NCBI GenBank assembly: GCA_944472155.2
Contig: OX235277.1
Coordinates: forward strand, 24,934,804 to 24,998,803
Direction of reading: 5' to 3'
Length of the DNA stretch: 64,000 nt
From: Trichobilharzia szidati
Lineage: Eukaryota > Platyhelminthes > Trematoda > Strigeidida > Schistosomatidae
Below the pieces are notes generated by a model that did not search any database, was not told the origin of the DNA, and saw nothing but the letters and a program-made list of their open reading frames with translations. Position 1 is the stretch's first letter; each line of letters starts with the position of its first letter. Below, piece by piece: positions 54,286-64,000 of the stretch. The position numbers were made by a program, and so were the translations under genes.

Positions 54286-54414
54286 AGCCTTAAAAATTAT
54301 TTCTATGAATTTATTGAAACCATAAAACAATTTAATGAAGACGGAGGTAATCCTACAATAGTTACGGATGAGCCTAACAAAGACACTATGCCAGTTGATG
54401 GCAACACTACCAAA
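54286..54414 (+). CDS. downstream coiled-coil exon C
   Basis: Acceptor CATTTCCTTTTCCAG, donor GTGAGT; 129 nt, phase 0-0, encoding SLKNYFYEFIETIKQFNEDG, GNPTIVTDEPNKDTMPVDGN, TTK. A short amphipathic helix followed by an acidic, Pro-containing linker. The next exon is not certain; a candidate last exon is at 61709. Confidence 0.75.
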
Positions 54415-54429
54415 GTGAGTGATTTGAGC

Positions 54430-55110
54430 AGAGATATTTTCTTCTGATCGCAATATACTACTATTAATTAATTAAAGGAAAGTAAACAGACGTTTTTAAC
54501 ATTTGTTTTAAATGGATTTAATAAGGGTAAACGATACATCAGACACGTTATTTGCGATTTAAATCGTTCGACGTGAAACTTCTTCACCGTTTCCTTTGGA
54601 AAAATGTATTGATCATTTCATAATATTATGTGATCTACCTGATATGTTAAATAGCGAGCAAGAATGTGAACATAAATGCGTGATGCTGCCTGTATACCAC
54701 TGGTCCACTCATATAAGTAGTGAGACACTACTCACATCAACCATCAGTGTCTACTAACCAAATCAATCCGATCTGGAGACCAGCCAGTTCTTGCTCTCAT
54801 TTGAGACCGAGGTCATTATTCTTTAGCCAATCACTAAGCATTTGATTTTGGTTTACATTAGACGACATGAAATGCAATCTTCAAATACATTTATAGTATT
54901 CTGTTGCCAATGCAGTATTGAACTGTGGGAATATTCGAGAATAATATCCTATTGGAACACATTGTTTGTATCACACCACAACCACATGATTCTCAAAAAC
55001 AATCTTGCGTTTCTTCCTTAATTGTTCATCATTTTGGAGGCAATGATTCTATAGCAGTCATTCTACATAAAGCATTCTGTACTCCTTGTAGATGAATAGC
55101 TTAAAACGGA
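54430..55110. other. no recognised feature
   Basis: No element or exon recognised. Confidence 0.4.
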
Positions 55111-55114
55111 ACCC

Positions 55115-55225
55115 ATCAGGCTGAGACATTAACATAAGCAGACGGAGAAACAGGTTGATTACTGAATCTTTGTTCATCAAAATGTACACCTTATATGTGC
55201 GATTGCAATGACACGGTGACATGAT
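55115..55225 (+). mobile_element. P2-type Penelope endonuclease scrap
   Basis: Degraded RLITESLFIK block followed by CACCTTATATGTGCGATTGC, like 38005-38065. Confidence 0.5.
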
Positions 55226-55840
55226 TAGAGTCGTGGAAAATATTCCAACTACAGGCGGAACTGACGACGATATCAAAGCAAGGATCAGGAAGGCAAGACA
55301 AGCCTTCATTACTCACGTCAAGTCTGTGTGGAGATCAACAGCGTTCAGCGTGAAAAATAAGATCCGGATTTTCAACTCCAATGTGAAGTCAGTCAGTGCT
55401 ACCATACGGATCAGAGACTTGGCGTGTCATAAAGAGCATCTCAGACAAACTACAGACCTTCATTAACAATTGTCTTCAATCAATACTCAAGATCAGATGG
55501 CCAGCCACAAAAGATCAGCAACAGAGATCTCTGGGAGCGAACCAACCAGGAACTGATTGTGAAAGAAATATGCAGAAGGAAATGGAGATGGATTGGCCAT
55601 ACTCTTAGGAAACCATCAAGTGGTATCACTAGACAAGCCCTTGAGTGGAACCCGAAAGGGAAGCGGCGAGTTGGTCGTCAGTGCAGGGGTGACTTGGAGG
55701 GGGTCATGTGAAGAGGAGATGAAAACGTGTGGGCAGACATGGAGCCAGGTGAAGACTCTAGCAGAGAACTGAACGCAATGGAGACGCACGGCTAAAGCCC
55801 TATGTTCCTCTAGAAATTAATGGATACAATAATAGCAATA
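55225..55840 (+). mobile_element. RTE LINE, C-terminal part with 3' tail
   Basis: NIPTTGGTDDDIKARIRKAR, FSVKNKIRIFNSNVKSV, then in a shifted frame [52 protein letters not shown] sequence, and the tail GGATACAATAATAGCAATAA. Confidence 0.75.
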
Positions 55841-55969
55841 ATAATTTACATCAGGGGATAAACAAACAGCAGTAGTATCTAAACAAATTCTGAAAGTTGT
55901 CTGATTGACTTGATATGATTTTGGATATCAATAAATTGTCCTAAAAAGGTCATTTTTTAAATTTTTATA

Positions 55970-56545
55970 TCATTCCTTTGCTTTCCGTTTGGAACATAGG
56001 AATTCAAGCTTGAACTTCGAAGTTTCAGTATGGGCAATAAGAAATTGTTTCATTGATCGCATGCTTCAACTTTGTTCTTCCAAGGTTGGACATGAATATT
56101 TCTGCTAAAACAGGACTTAGTGGACTGCCCATAGCTACATTATCTATTTTGGCGGTGAAAAGTGTTGTCAAACTGGAATTGTACATCCACGGTGGACATT
56201 AGCAGTAGGCGTTTGAATTCCTACACTTACAGTGGTAGAAGATCAGAATGTTCACAAGTGATATGGATAGTTTCATTGATTAGGATCTTTGTGAACAAGA
56301 AGGTTACATACATTAATTGATACTTGTTTCAGGCTTCATTTTATTCCTTAAGATTGTGAGTAGAACATAAACCTTCAAGCTGGGGCTTTGAAGTTTCAGT
56401 AGCAATGCGTTTTTTTAAATTTTTACGGGGTGAGGTTGTTAGTCTGAAGTTCAATCTTCCCTCATAAGCTGCATTACCACTGGCTAGATGAGGTTTGGGA
56501 GTTCGTCCATGACCTGAGATCGAATCCTGAATGATTTGGGGTGCT
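55970..56545 (-). mobile_element. SINE-B tails and a Penelope RT scrap
   Basis: Two - strand SINE-B-like 3' parts (55973-56045; 56335-56545, running into the gap) flank 56050-56330, whose - strand encodes VAMGSPLSPVLAEIFMSNLG, the RT block before motif C of a Penelope-like element. Confidence 0.65.
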
Positions 56546-57040
56546 NNNNNNNNNNNNNNNNNNNNNNNNNNNNNNNNNNNNNNNNNNNNNNNNNNNNNNN
56601 NNNNNNNNNNNNNNNNNNNNNNNNNNNNNNNNNNNNNNNNNNNNNNNNNNNNNNNNNNNNNNNNNNNNNNNNNNNNNNNNNNNNNNNNNNNNNNNNNNNN
56701 NNNNNNNNNNNNNNNNNNNNNNNNNNNNNNNNNNNNNNNNNNNNNNNNNNNNNNNNNNNNNNNNNNNNNNNNNNNNNNNNNNNNNNNNNNNNNNNNNNNN
56801 NNNNNNNNNNNNNNNNNNNNNNNNNNNNNNNNNNNNNNNNNNNNNNNNNNNNNNNNNNNNNNNNNNNNNNNNNNNNNNNNNNNNNNNNNNNNNNNNNNNN
56901 NNNNNNNNNNNNNNNNNNNNNNNNNNNNNNNNNNNNNNNNNNNNNNNNNNNNNNNNNNNNNNNNNNNNNNNNNNNNNNNNNNNNNNNNNNNNNNNNNNNN
57001 NNNNNNNNNNNNNNNNNNNNNNNNNNNNNNNNNNNNNNNN
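56546..57040. other. assembly gap (495 N)
   Basis: Run of N. Open frames that appear to cross it are meaningless. Confidence 0.99.
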
Positions 57041-57104
57041 CAGACAGAAAATCTTCTTAGAAACTATAAGAATATGAGACGACCAGCAAAGGTTTGAAGA
57101 GAAA

Positions 57105-57370
57105 CTAATGCCAAGATAAGAAACACATTAGGTCAACCTACAGGATCCATTAACCCACAGAGCTTGTCCTAGCTGAATGAGTTTGTAGGTTTAAATGCCA
57201 CCTTAATTCCTGCTTTATTGAGAATCATACCATATAGGGTCTCAGATGTCCCCTCCTTATATGATAAAACCACAGTAGATGCCTTTTTCTCTCTCTTATT
57301 TATGTTATCATTATTAATTTCACCATTATTTTCATTATGCTTTGGCCTTTTCTAGCTTCCATAGATTTGA
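57105..57370 (-). mobile_element. Penelope-like linker scrap (P2/P4 type)
   Basis: - strand equivalent of 5395-5500 and 13530-13780 (TAGGTCAACCTACAGGATCC, CCACAGAGCTTGTCC on +). Confidence 0.5.
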
Positions 57371-57409
57371 GATCTGTTTAGAGAATTAATAAAAAACATC
57401 TTATAGTAG

Positions 57410-57746
57410 TGTAACAACAGAAGACAAGGGCCAGGCAACAGATCATTTATTAAGGAAATCAACGCATATTTATATATGTTTTCATGTACATTACTGTGGA
57501 TATGTAAACAAACAAACACAGTCTTCCTATTGGTTGTTTCTCACGTAAAGTTAATCTTTCATCTATTTGTGACTGTTTCTTGAATGTCAAATCCTCTATA
57601 TGTTAACTGCATCCGCCTACGCAAAGTCTGCTGTGGTGGGTTTTGAATCAGTCTTTGTTCACATTTTCTCACGACAAATCTTGGGAACGTAAATATTGAC
57701 GTAAATTACTGTCTACCAATTTGGCTAGTAGACAGCTCTCACCACA
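57410..57746 (+). repeat. solo LTR-like repeat, copy 5 (best copy)
   Basis: 337 nt, starts TGTAACAACAGAAGACAAGG and ends CAGCTCTCACCACA, with GTAG on both sides (57406-57409 and 57747-57750). TG...CA ends and 4-bp duplications fit a Ty3/gypsy solo LTR. The length is near that I recall for schistosome Boudicca LTRs, but no sequence comparison was possible. Confidence 0.7.
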
Positions 57747-57779
57747 GTAGAAGCTATTCAAGTGAAATGAAACCTAAAC

Positions 57780-57945
57780 ACACTGATGCATTCCTAAACC
57801 TTGTCTAACCGATGGTAGCCCGATAAATCCGGAAAGTTGGATGTTAGAAACCCAATCGAATAACACGACCGCTATGGGAACTTCAAAGCTCAAAGCTTGA
57901 AATCCTATGCTCCATGCAGAACTCAAAGAAGTGCAAAAAAACACA
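57780..57945 (+). repeat. SINE-B 3' part
   Basis: GGGAACTTCAAAGCTCAAAG, CTTGAAATCCTATGCTCCAT, then an A-rich tail. Confidence 0.5.
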
Positions 57946-57949
57946 CAAA

Positions 57950-58185
57950 AGTAATGGATTAAGATATACGGTGTGCCGGGATAGAAACCTTCGCATGAAC
58001 TAACATTCTCGACACAAGTATGATAAGTAATTTTTGTTATATATGCTTACTGTCTTTTCTATTATTCAAGCGCCTAACAAATACACTAGTCTTTTCAGGC
58101 CTTTATTGATTCATCTACTTGGCTAGGCAGAATTATCTCACACTGAGGAACTATCGTCAAGTTGCTAAATACCTAAAGTGAGCTT
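57950..58185. other. no recognised feature
   Basis: No element or exon recognised. Confidence 0.35.
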
Positions 58186-58189
58186 TAAA

Positions 58190-58445
58190 AAACTCAGGTT
58201 TACTATTACTTTGACAAAAATATAAGTAGCATTGAAGAGATTCTATGTTGTTCACGAACTTGGCGCGCGTGTCGTATAGGACATTTCCAGCAATAAACTA
58301 AAGACTTTCATCAACACCTGCATCGGCTACATACTGAAGATTAAATCGGTGGCTTTGCAGGATAAACAACAACAACAACGGACTCTTTCAAACAACAAAC
58401 CACACCAAGAACCGAGTACCTAACAAATATTCGAAGAAAGCGCTA
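58190..58445 (+). mobile_element. RTE LINE, C-terminal scrap
   Basis: Degraded equivalent of the ETW...TFINNCL...ILKI region; CAACAACAACAACGG near 58365. Confidence 0.5.
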
Positions 58446-58449
58446 GGAA

Positions 58450-58845
58450 GACTGTTGATTGACGTCAAGCGTCAAGCTGTCAAGTGGAAAACGGCGATTT
58501 GGGTGGGTCTTATTTTACAGCTTGAGTGCATTGAAGACTCAATGCTAGAATACCTCCCAACTATGCGAGAGTTCTGGATTATATTCCCGGTTGACACACT
58601 CCTAAACTCACGAAAAATACTCACCCAGACATGGATATAGAGGAACAAATGGTTCATTGAAGATTCCGTCTTCGGTGAATTCATTCACTTAGCTTTACAG
58701 TCGCAATTAGGTATAATTATTCTGTTTTGTATGTGTGTGTGTGTACATACGGTTTGTCAGAAAAGAATAAAAATTAGTTTGGGTTATTGTTTACGTAATC
58801 GAAGTATTTCAAAACATGTGTTGAATAATGAAAAATAATTATATA
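58450..58845. other. unclassified, 61-codon open frame
   Basis: Two overlapping opposite-strand open frames at 58455-58684 without recognisable domain or splice context. Confidence 0.3.
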
Positions 58846-58849
58846 TGAT

Positions 58850-59300
58850 TGCGATTGTACAGCTGTTTGTTGAACGAATCACACAAATCAGCAGTGAAAA
58901 GATACGATATATATTCTTTAGTATCAATGCATATTGACAATTATGGACATCAGTTTGATTGGGATAATGTCGAAATCTTAGACAGAGGAAACAAGAAAAG
59001 TGCCAGGGAATTCCTAGAAGCCTGGTACTCAAACGAAAATGCAATTAACAAACACGTTAATATAGGCGAAATATACCAACTAATAAAAAGTAAATCATGT
59101 GACGAGAAAGTTTTAAATCCAAGTCAATAGAAAACGGTCAATACATATGTAAAGATGGTTACCAGGAGACGCGATTATATCACTCATGAATAAATTTAAA
59201 TCATTTCACTTTATGCTAAATATTGCGCTGAAGATGTTGTCCAGAAGGAAGATGAAAGCTCCGCAACTAAATCAACCAGCTCAGAGAACACTATTAATTG
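58850..59300 (+). mobile_element. Penelope-like element P1, endonuclease C-part and 3' tail
   Basis: On +: SAVKRYDIYSLVSMHIDNYG, HQFDWDNVEILDRGNKKSAR, EFLEAWYSNENAINKHVNIG, then stop and the 3' tail with GAAGATGTTGTCCAGAAGGA. It is 5'-truncated just after the GIY-YIG motif; closest relative in the window is 17286-17775. Confidence 0.75.
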
Positions 59301-59309
59301 CAAATCATC

Positions 59310-59750
59310 CACCTGAGTTACAAATCTTCTCTATTATTTTCTTGCTGAACTGTTTGCACTCTTAAACCTCTCTGAGTTTATCAGCCAATATTAAGTCAGG
59401 GAAAAAAGGAATGTTGGGCGTGAGGTAAAAAGTGACTCCAATAACAGCATGTCATTTCTGAAACTTCAAAACTTCAAGCTGATGTTTCATACATTTAGTT
59501 CCTTTGATACATCTCGACAAACAAAAGAGGGACCAAATCTGCAGTATAAAGTGATATCATTCTATACTCGGAAACGGCGATTACCAAGTCATTTCCTCGA
59601 GACTTTTAAATCCTTCAAAATACGAAGTATAAAAAGGACAGAAAATTTACCACTGTTTGCTGAAGTATTTGCAAATAAACGGTGTTTCTAACCAAAATTA
59701 TGCGTACGAAAGGGGGGTGTAATCAATCCCTCACTCTCTTGGTAACTTCA
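59310..59750. other. unclassified, 80-codon open frame
   Basis: 59449-59691 on + is open for 80 codons (Lys/Phe/Ser-rich) but shows no domain, and I see no convincing splice sites. Confidence 0.3.
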
Positions 59751-59759
59751 TTTTGATTT

Positions 59760-60910
59760 ATTATTATATTATTATTGTTCCCTTGGGTTCCTAGTGGAAC
59801 ACAGGGCTTCAACTGCACGTCTCCACTTGCTTCTGTTCGCTTGCTTCTGCTATACTTTTTACTTGCATCCACGTTAGTCCATACTGTTTCAACTCTTCTT
59901 CACACGATCTCCTCCATGTCACCCTTCGACGTCCCACTCGCCGCTTCCCTTTCGGGTTCCACCCGAGCGTTGGCCTGACGCGCGATGTCACCCAGCGGCC
60001 TCCTCAGCGAGTGTCCAATCCATCTCCACTTTCTCCTGCATATTTGTTGAGCGATTGGTTCTTGTTTCGTTTGTTCACATAGCTTCTTGTTGGTGATTCT
60101 TTCCGGTGGCCATCTGATCTTGAGTATAGAGCGAAGACAGCTGTTGATAAAGGTCTGTAACTTGTTGGAAATATTCTTTGTGACCCGCCGCCAAGTTTCT
60201 GGTCCATACGTATAGAAGAACTGACTTGACGTTTGTATTGAAAATCCGAATTTTGTTGTTGATACTGAGTGATGAAGATTTCCAGATTGGTTTCAGGTTG
60301 ATGAATGTGTTTCTCGCCTTCCCATTTCTCTATTTGACATCCTCGTCCGTTCCTCCTGTGGTTGAGACAATGCTCCCTAGATAAGTGAAAGAAGTAACCT
60401 CTTTCAAATCCCTCCCGTTGATGGTGATTGGCGCTGGATGTTGCTGCTGATGCTGCTGTTGTTGATGTTAGTTGGTTATTTTCATAACCTCCGTGTTGTC
60501 TATGTTCACCTGGAGTCCTGTCTTTGCTGCTTCTTCGACCAGTTTGTCGGTTTTCGCTTGTAAGTCTTCGATTTTGTGTGACATCAGACATAAATCATCC
60601 ACGCGCGAAATCCAGGTCTTCTAGATTCTTCACATCGGTCCAGGATATCCCTGTCTTCTCGTTTTCAACCACTGTCTGACACATAAACCAGTCCACCACA
60701 ACTAGTAATATCATTGGTGATAATAAGCACCCTTGTCTGACTCCTGTGTTTACTCCAAACGCCTCGCTGAGTTTTCCGTTGTGGATCACTTGACATGTGC
60801 CGTTGTTGTACAGCTGTTGAATAAGTTTGATGAATATTTGGGGTACGCCGTAGTTCTCGAGTAGTAGTTTCCAAATTGCTTCACGGTCAACGCTGTCGAA
60901 GGCACTTCAT
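59760..60910 (-). mobile_element. RTE LINE, RT motif C to 3' end (good copy)
   Basis: Closest sister of 18818-19880. On -: ALYNNGTCQVIHNGKLSEAF-type sequence, GVRQGCLLSPMILLVVVDWF, LEDLDFA, the same 4-nt insertion in motif C, KIEDLQAKTDKLVEEAAKTG, GSIVSTTGG, and VTWRRSCEEELKQYGLTWMQ near the end. A/T tail at 59760-59778. Confidence 0.8.
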
Positions 60911-61014
60911 TTTGTTTACACTGATGAGTTATTCATATTAATGATTTTGACCAACTGAGGACGTTTTCAATCTTATGAACTAAAACCTTCTTGAATTGTT
61001 ATGTGAACTTACAA

Positions 61015-61512
61015 ACTAAAACTTTTTATTAACTGATGTCAGCTCACGATGAAATCCTTCAACCAGTCAAACTATATCCCCACAAAAACCAAATACTTGA
61101 AAATTCATCTGATGCTCACTAGCGACTAACCCTATTCAGGCAGTGACCTGGAGTTCTAATGGGAAGCCATGACCAGTAGGGTTCAGCAGGTTGAAGGTGA
61201 GGCAGTAACACATCGAAGAAGACATTGCGAAATGGTCACACTATGTCATGAATTGGCAGAAGTTAGAATTCATGGACTGGTCACTGGATTGGGTTCCAGT
61301 GGCTTAATAGTCTACGAGCTCACTAGCCTTGTAACGAGAAGGTCCTGGGTTCGAACTCTATTGGTGGGTGCGTACTGATGAAGAGTGCCAAACTAGGCTG
61401 ACGAAACAGTTGTCCAGTACTCTCAGTTGGTTTTCAATGCTTTTCTAACTGATGTCAGCTTATGATGAAATCCTCCAACCAGTCAAAAAGAATCCCTACA
61501 AAAACCAATACG
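61015..61512 (+). repeat. SINE-A tandem: 3' end of one copy, then a full copy
   Basis: 61015-61102 is the 3' end of a copy (CCAAATACTTGAAAATTCAT) and is joined to the 5' start (GATGCTCACTAGCGACTAAC) of a full copy ending at about 61512. The full copy has A box TGGCTTAATAG, B box GGGTTCGAACTCTA and the hammerhead-like region GTACTGATGAAGAGTGCCAA, slightly altered in stem II. Confidence 0.8.
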
Positions 61513-61708
61513 TTTTATAAAATTTCCTATATTTCTTGTCTTCTCCACCCCCTTCCTTCCTTCTCCATTTCTATTTCGAAAGCGTACACATTGGTGGTCA
61601 CTTAAACTGAAAATTGTAATGCTTAAACTTCGGATGAGTTAATTTCATAATATTTTCTCTACAATAAAAGTGTATTAGTGTCATTATTTATAACTATTCT
61701 AATTTCAG

Positions 61709-61723
61709 GTAGTTTGCAGCTGA
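61709..61723 (+). CDS. candidate terminal exon of the downstream coiled-coil unit
   Basis: A strong acceptor (TATTCTAATTTCAG) is followed in phase 0 by GTA GTT TGC AGC TGA, which would end the chain four residues after exon C (54414). A possible AATAAA lies at 62201-62206. This rests on the acceptor and phase only. Confidence 0.25.
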   Translation, partial: VVCS

Positions 61724-61724
61724 T

Positions 61725-63105
61725 GAGAACTTATGAAACAGAATGTAATGTCATTTTATACTTCATAGCACTGGTTTTTCTTTCTTTATCGAAGCTCGTG
61801 TTTGACTGAGAAACAGAGAAAGGAAAGGAATAATTTCATTAGGGCAATCACAGTGACGTTGATATGCACTTATTGGAATAAGAGTACAGAATGAACTTTG
61901 TGGAGTCCTAACAGGAAGCCATTGACTTTAACGTCTAAGTAGTCCAATAGTGTTATGTCTGGTCAAGGCTGGTTGAATTCTGACCTGTCGACGGATTTAC
62001 CTAGAAAAACTTAATTACCCTGGATTTGATCATTTATACAATGAAGATCACTTATACTGATGAAGGGTAGTTCCAAACAAGGAGGAAACAGACTATCCAC
62101 TCCCCACATCAGGGTTGAATTGAAATATCCCTTGAAAATGGTCAGATTTTCACAAACTCAAGACTTAAAGAAAAGTATTTTCAATGTATTTAATTCAAAT
62201 CAATAAAGCTCACATTTTCAGAAACACGAAAAGACTTATGTCATTTACAGCAATATTAGAATTTCATTAACCTGAAATAATAACATAATTGCACGAGAGA
62301 AAAAAAATAAAAACAACGACTGAATTCTTATGACATTCATAAATACCGCGGTGAATTTTCTTTAAACAATAACTTGACAAATAAACAGACAAACAAACGA
62401 ACATACCGGAAAGCGTAACTAGTTTAGACTAAAGTGACAATTTCAGTCTTACTTTCAAACAATCCTGGTGATTTCTGAAGATTGTAAAGTGTCTAGATTT
62501 GAAAAATCATATACCGCGGTAAAGATTAAATACTAATCAGTAATGATAATAATAATAGTAATAATGGTGTTGTAAGTATGTCAAACATTTGAGTTGACTA
62601 AAATCACATAAAAGCAATTTCTTCTTGTTATTCTCTGTTTTTCTGTTGCATTTCGAATTAAAATAGACTAAAAAGAGAAGAAATTTAAAAATCTAAACTC
62701 TTGTCAATGTTCAATAGATTCAACGAATGATGTTTTTGTTTTTTTAAATGAAATTTTTCGCACGCGCGTAATTTGAATTTGGAATTGCTTTCAGTAGGCA
62801 ATGTTACTCATTAGTTGAAAATTAAGTTTTAGTGAATGTAAATATATTTATGTCTCAATTATTTGTGATAGGAAGCGATACAGTTATGACAAAGCAAAAC
62901 ATTGAACAAATGATTTGTTTAAAAGATTAGTTCTATTTAACCTCAAAGTTTAAAATTTCTGATAGCTAATGTTAGGAATGAAATTGATATCAATTAACAA
63001 ACAAACAAGCAAGCAAACAAGCAGACATACACATTCATACACACAGAAAAACGCGCTAAAAAGGTTTTGAGTATACATTTATCTCTGTATATATATTATG
63101 TATAG
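61725..63105. other. AT-rich intergenic or UTR DNA
   Basis: No element recognised. CAAACAAACAAGCAAGCAAA stretch at about 62999-63020. The part next to 63110 should include the innexin 3' UTR (- strand). Confidence 0.45.
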
Positions 63106-63109
63106 TAGG

Positions 63110-63935
63110 TTAGACTATATCATCTGTGGAATTACCTAACCGTCGTGAATGTGACCGATGCATATTATTTTGTTTCATTTTATTACTAGTAGATAATTGA
63201 CTCCCGAAATGCGCCGAGTGACTGCCCAGTAAATTATCATCATGTTCATCTGTTGATAGCGGGAATTTTGAAAGTTTAAAATCATGTCTATGCGCTGTTT
63301 CTTGTGCTTGTTGTTGTTGTTCTAGTTGTTGTTGTTCGGCGTTTTCGTCATCATCTCCGTTAGGTTTAAGATTTTCCATCCAAAAGTAAGGGTTGACAGC
63401 TCCCGGTAATCGACTATATGTGATATACGGAGCTGGTAATCCTTTCCATTGATGTAATAGCTCATGCATAGAAGAAGGCGTCGAATCTTTTGCAGTTTGA
63501 TGTTGAATATTCCCAGGTAGGCTTATATGTGGTTTATTTAAACAAATATATGTTGTACTAGGTTCAGGGATAATTTGTTCATTACACAAATACTGATAAC
63601 TTTGCCATAGATCAGCAGTTAATTCACCCGCCAGTAGAATACCACAATTCGCTGTAATCAAGCGTATTACAAATAGACCATCTAAGCCTAGATAATAATT
63701 CACAAATTCTTGTATTCTAATCTCGGTTTTTAAATCTTTATTAATAGGAATTAAATTTAATACTTTTAAATGATCTGTAATAAATTTGATTCGTGCTGTT
63801 GGCCAATAGATTCGATAGAACCAAACAATAAAACTGATCAGCGTTATAAAGGCAATCAGCACGTGCCAAAACCATAAGAAGATGTAAATTTTCTCTAAGA
63901 ACATATTCAGCGGTAGAACACATTGAAGAGTATAA
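63110..63935 (-). CDS. innexin, last coding exon
   Basis: C-terminal exon of an innexin, the gap-junction channel subunit of invertebrates (four-pass plasma-membrane protein; hexamers or octamers dock between cells). On - the acceptor CTACATTTCAG is followed by one base and then YTLQCVLPLNMFLEKIYIFL. This is the end of extracellular loop 2 with its last conserved Cys (QCVLPLN), the EKIYIFLWFW signature, and transmembrane helix 4 to about residue 40. The conserved cytoplasmic block LGLDGLFVIRLITANCGILL, AGELTADLW follows. The remaining tail (about 160 residues) is hydrophilic with a Gln-rich run (EQQQLEQQQQAQE) and His/Ser-rich end; stop TAA at 63110-63112. 274 residues here; upstream exons (TM1-3) are beyond the window. 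Innexin identity is firm, the paralogue is not known. Confidence 0.92.
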
Positions 63936-64000
63936 CTGAAATGTAGAATAAAACGAAGATTAGTCAGTACATTACTGAATATATATTTATACATTAATAA

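Noticed and set aside
56531..57097. Open frames of 174-188 codons across the N run
   Set aside because: They consist almost wholly of undetermined bases.
1..64000. CRISPR arrays, operons, bacterial ribosome-binding sites and terminators
   Set aside because: The window is clearly eukaryotic (spliced genes, LINEs, SINEs); none was seen.

Overview
This window looks like an intron-rich, repeat-saturated piece of a flatworm genome, most likely a blood fluke (Schistosoma or a close relative). The reasons are an innexin exon at the right edge, Sm-alpha-like and other tRNA-derived retroposons carrying hammerhead-ribozyme-like motifs, many Penelope-like elements (reverse transcriptase plus GIY-YIG endonuclease), RTE-type LINE fragments with (TAA)n-like tails, roughly 340-350 bp solo LTRs of about the size I recall for the schistosome Boudicca element, degenerate TTAGGG telomere-type repeats, very short introns (40 and 68 nt) and a 15-nt micro-exon. 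The species cannot be fixed from the sequence alone. There is one 495-nt assembly gap (56546-57040).

Host genes take up only about 3.5% of the window. On the + strand, eleven small exons (11525-11644, 23832-23978, 28822-28987, 29028-29092, 33734-33879, 33948-33962, 35673-35740, 39261-39289, 42150-42220, 45809-45904, 49089-49425) join in perfect reading phase into 1260 nt, giving 419 residues and a TAA stop. This is a coiled-coil protein with an acidic, N/D/T-rich tail; its 5' end lies upstream. Three further + strand coiled-coil-type exons (50850-50964, 52861-52992, 54286-54414) follow. They are either an alternative 3' end of the same gene, because the phase after exon 10 fits both acceptors, or a second gene. 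On the - strand, 63110-63935 is the last coding exon of an innexin gap-junction subunit whose 5' part is beyond the window.

The rest is intron and intergenic DNA filled with nested, mostly dead mobile elements. I use these working names. SINE-A: a tRNA-like unit of about 430 nt with a 3' hammerhead-like fold, often in inverted or tandem pairs. SINE-B: a tRNA-like head with an RTE-derived tail, 229 nt, exact borders at 9089-9317. SINE-C: a tRNA-like unit with an A box reading GCTCAGTGGTAG. S-alpha: Sm-alpha-like units. P1 to P4: Penelope-like families told apart by their endonuclease sequence. RTE: the main LINE.

By region: 1-11500 is RTE, Penelope (P1, P2, P3) and SINE remains; 11500-34000 holds exons 1-6 among RTE/Penelope/SINE blocks; 34000-49500 holds exons 7-11, a telomere-like tract with a perfect palindrome, and a second LINE lineage; 49500-56500 holds an S-alpha inverted pair, the downstream exons and P3 remains; 57000-61500 is LTR, Penelope, RTE and SINE-A tandem; 61700-64000 is quiet DNA and the innexin exon.

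The most interesting points are the coiled-coil gene recovered by phase matching, the recurring hammerhead-like folds that share a C-to-A change at core position 3 and have palindromic loop-less stem III, the precise head-to-tail SINE-A junctions (retrozyme-like), and Penelope copies with inverted ends or a 5' inversion.
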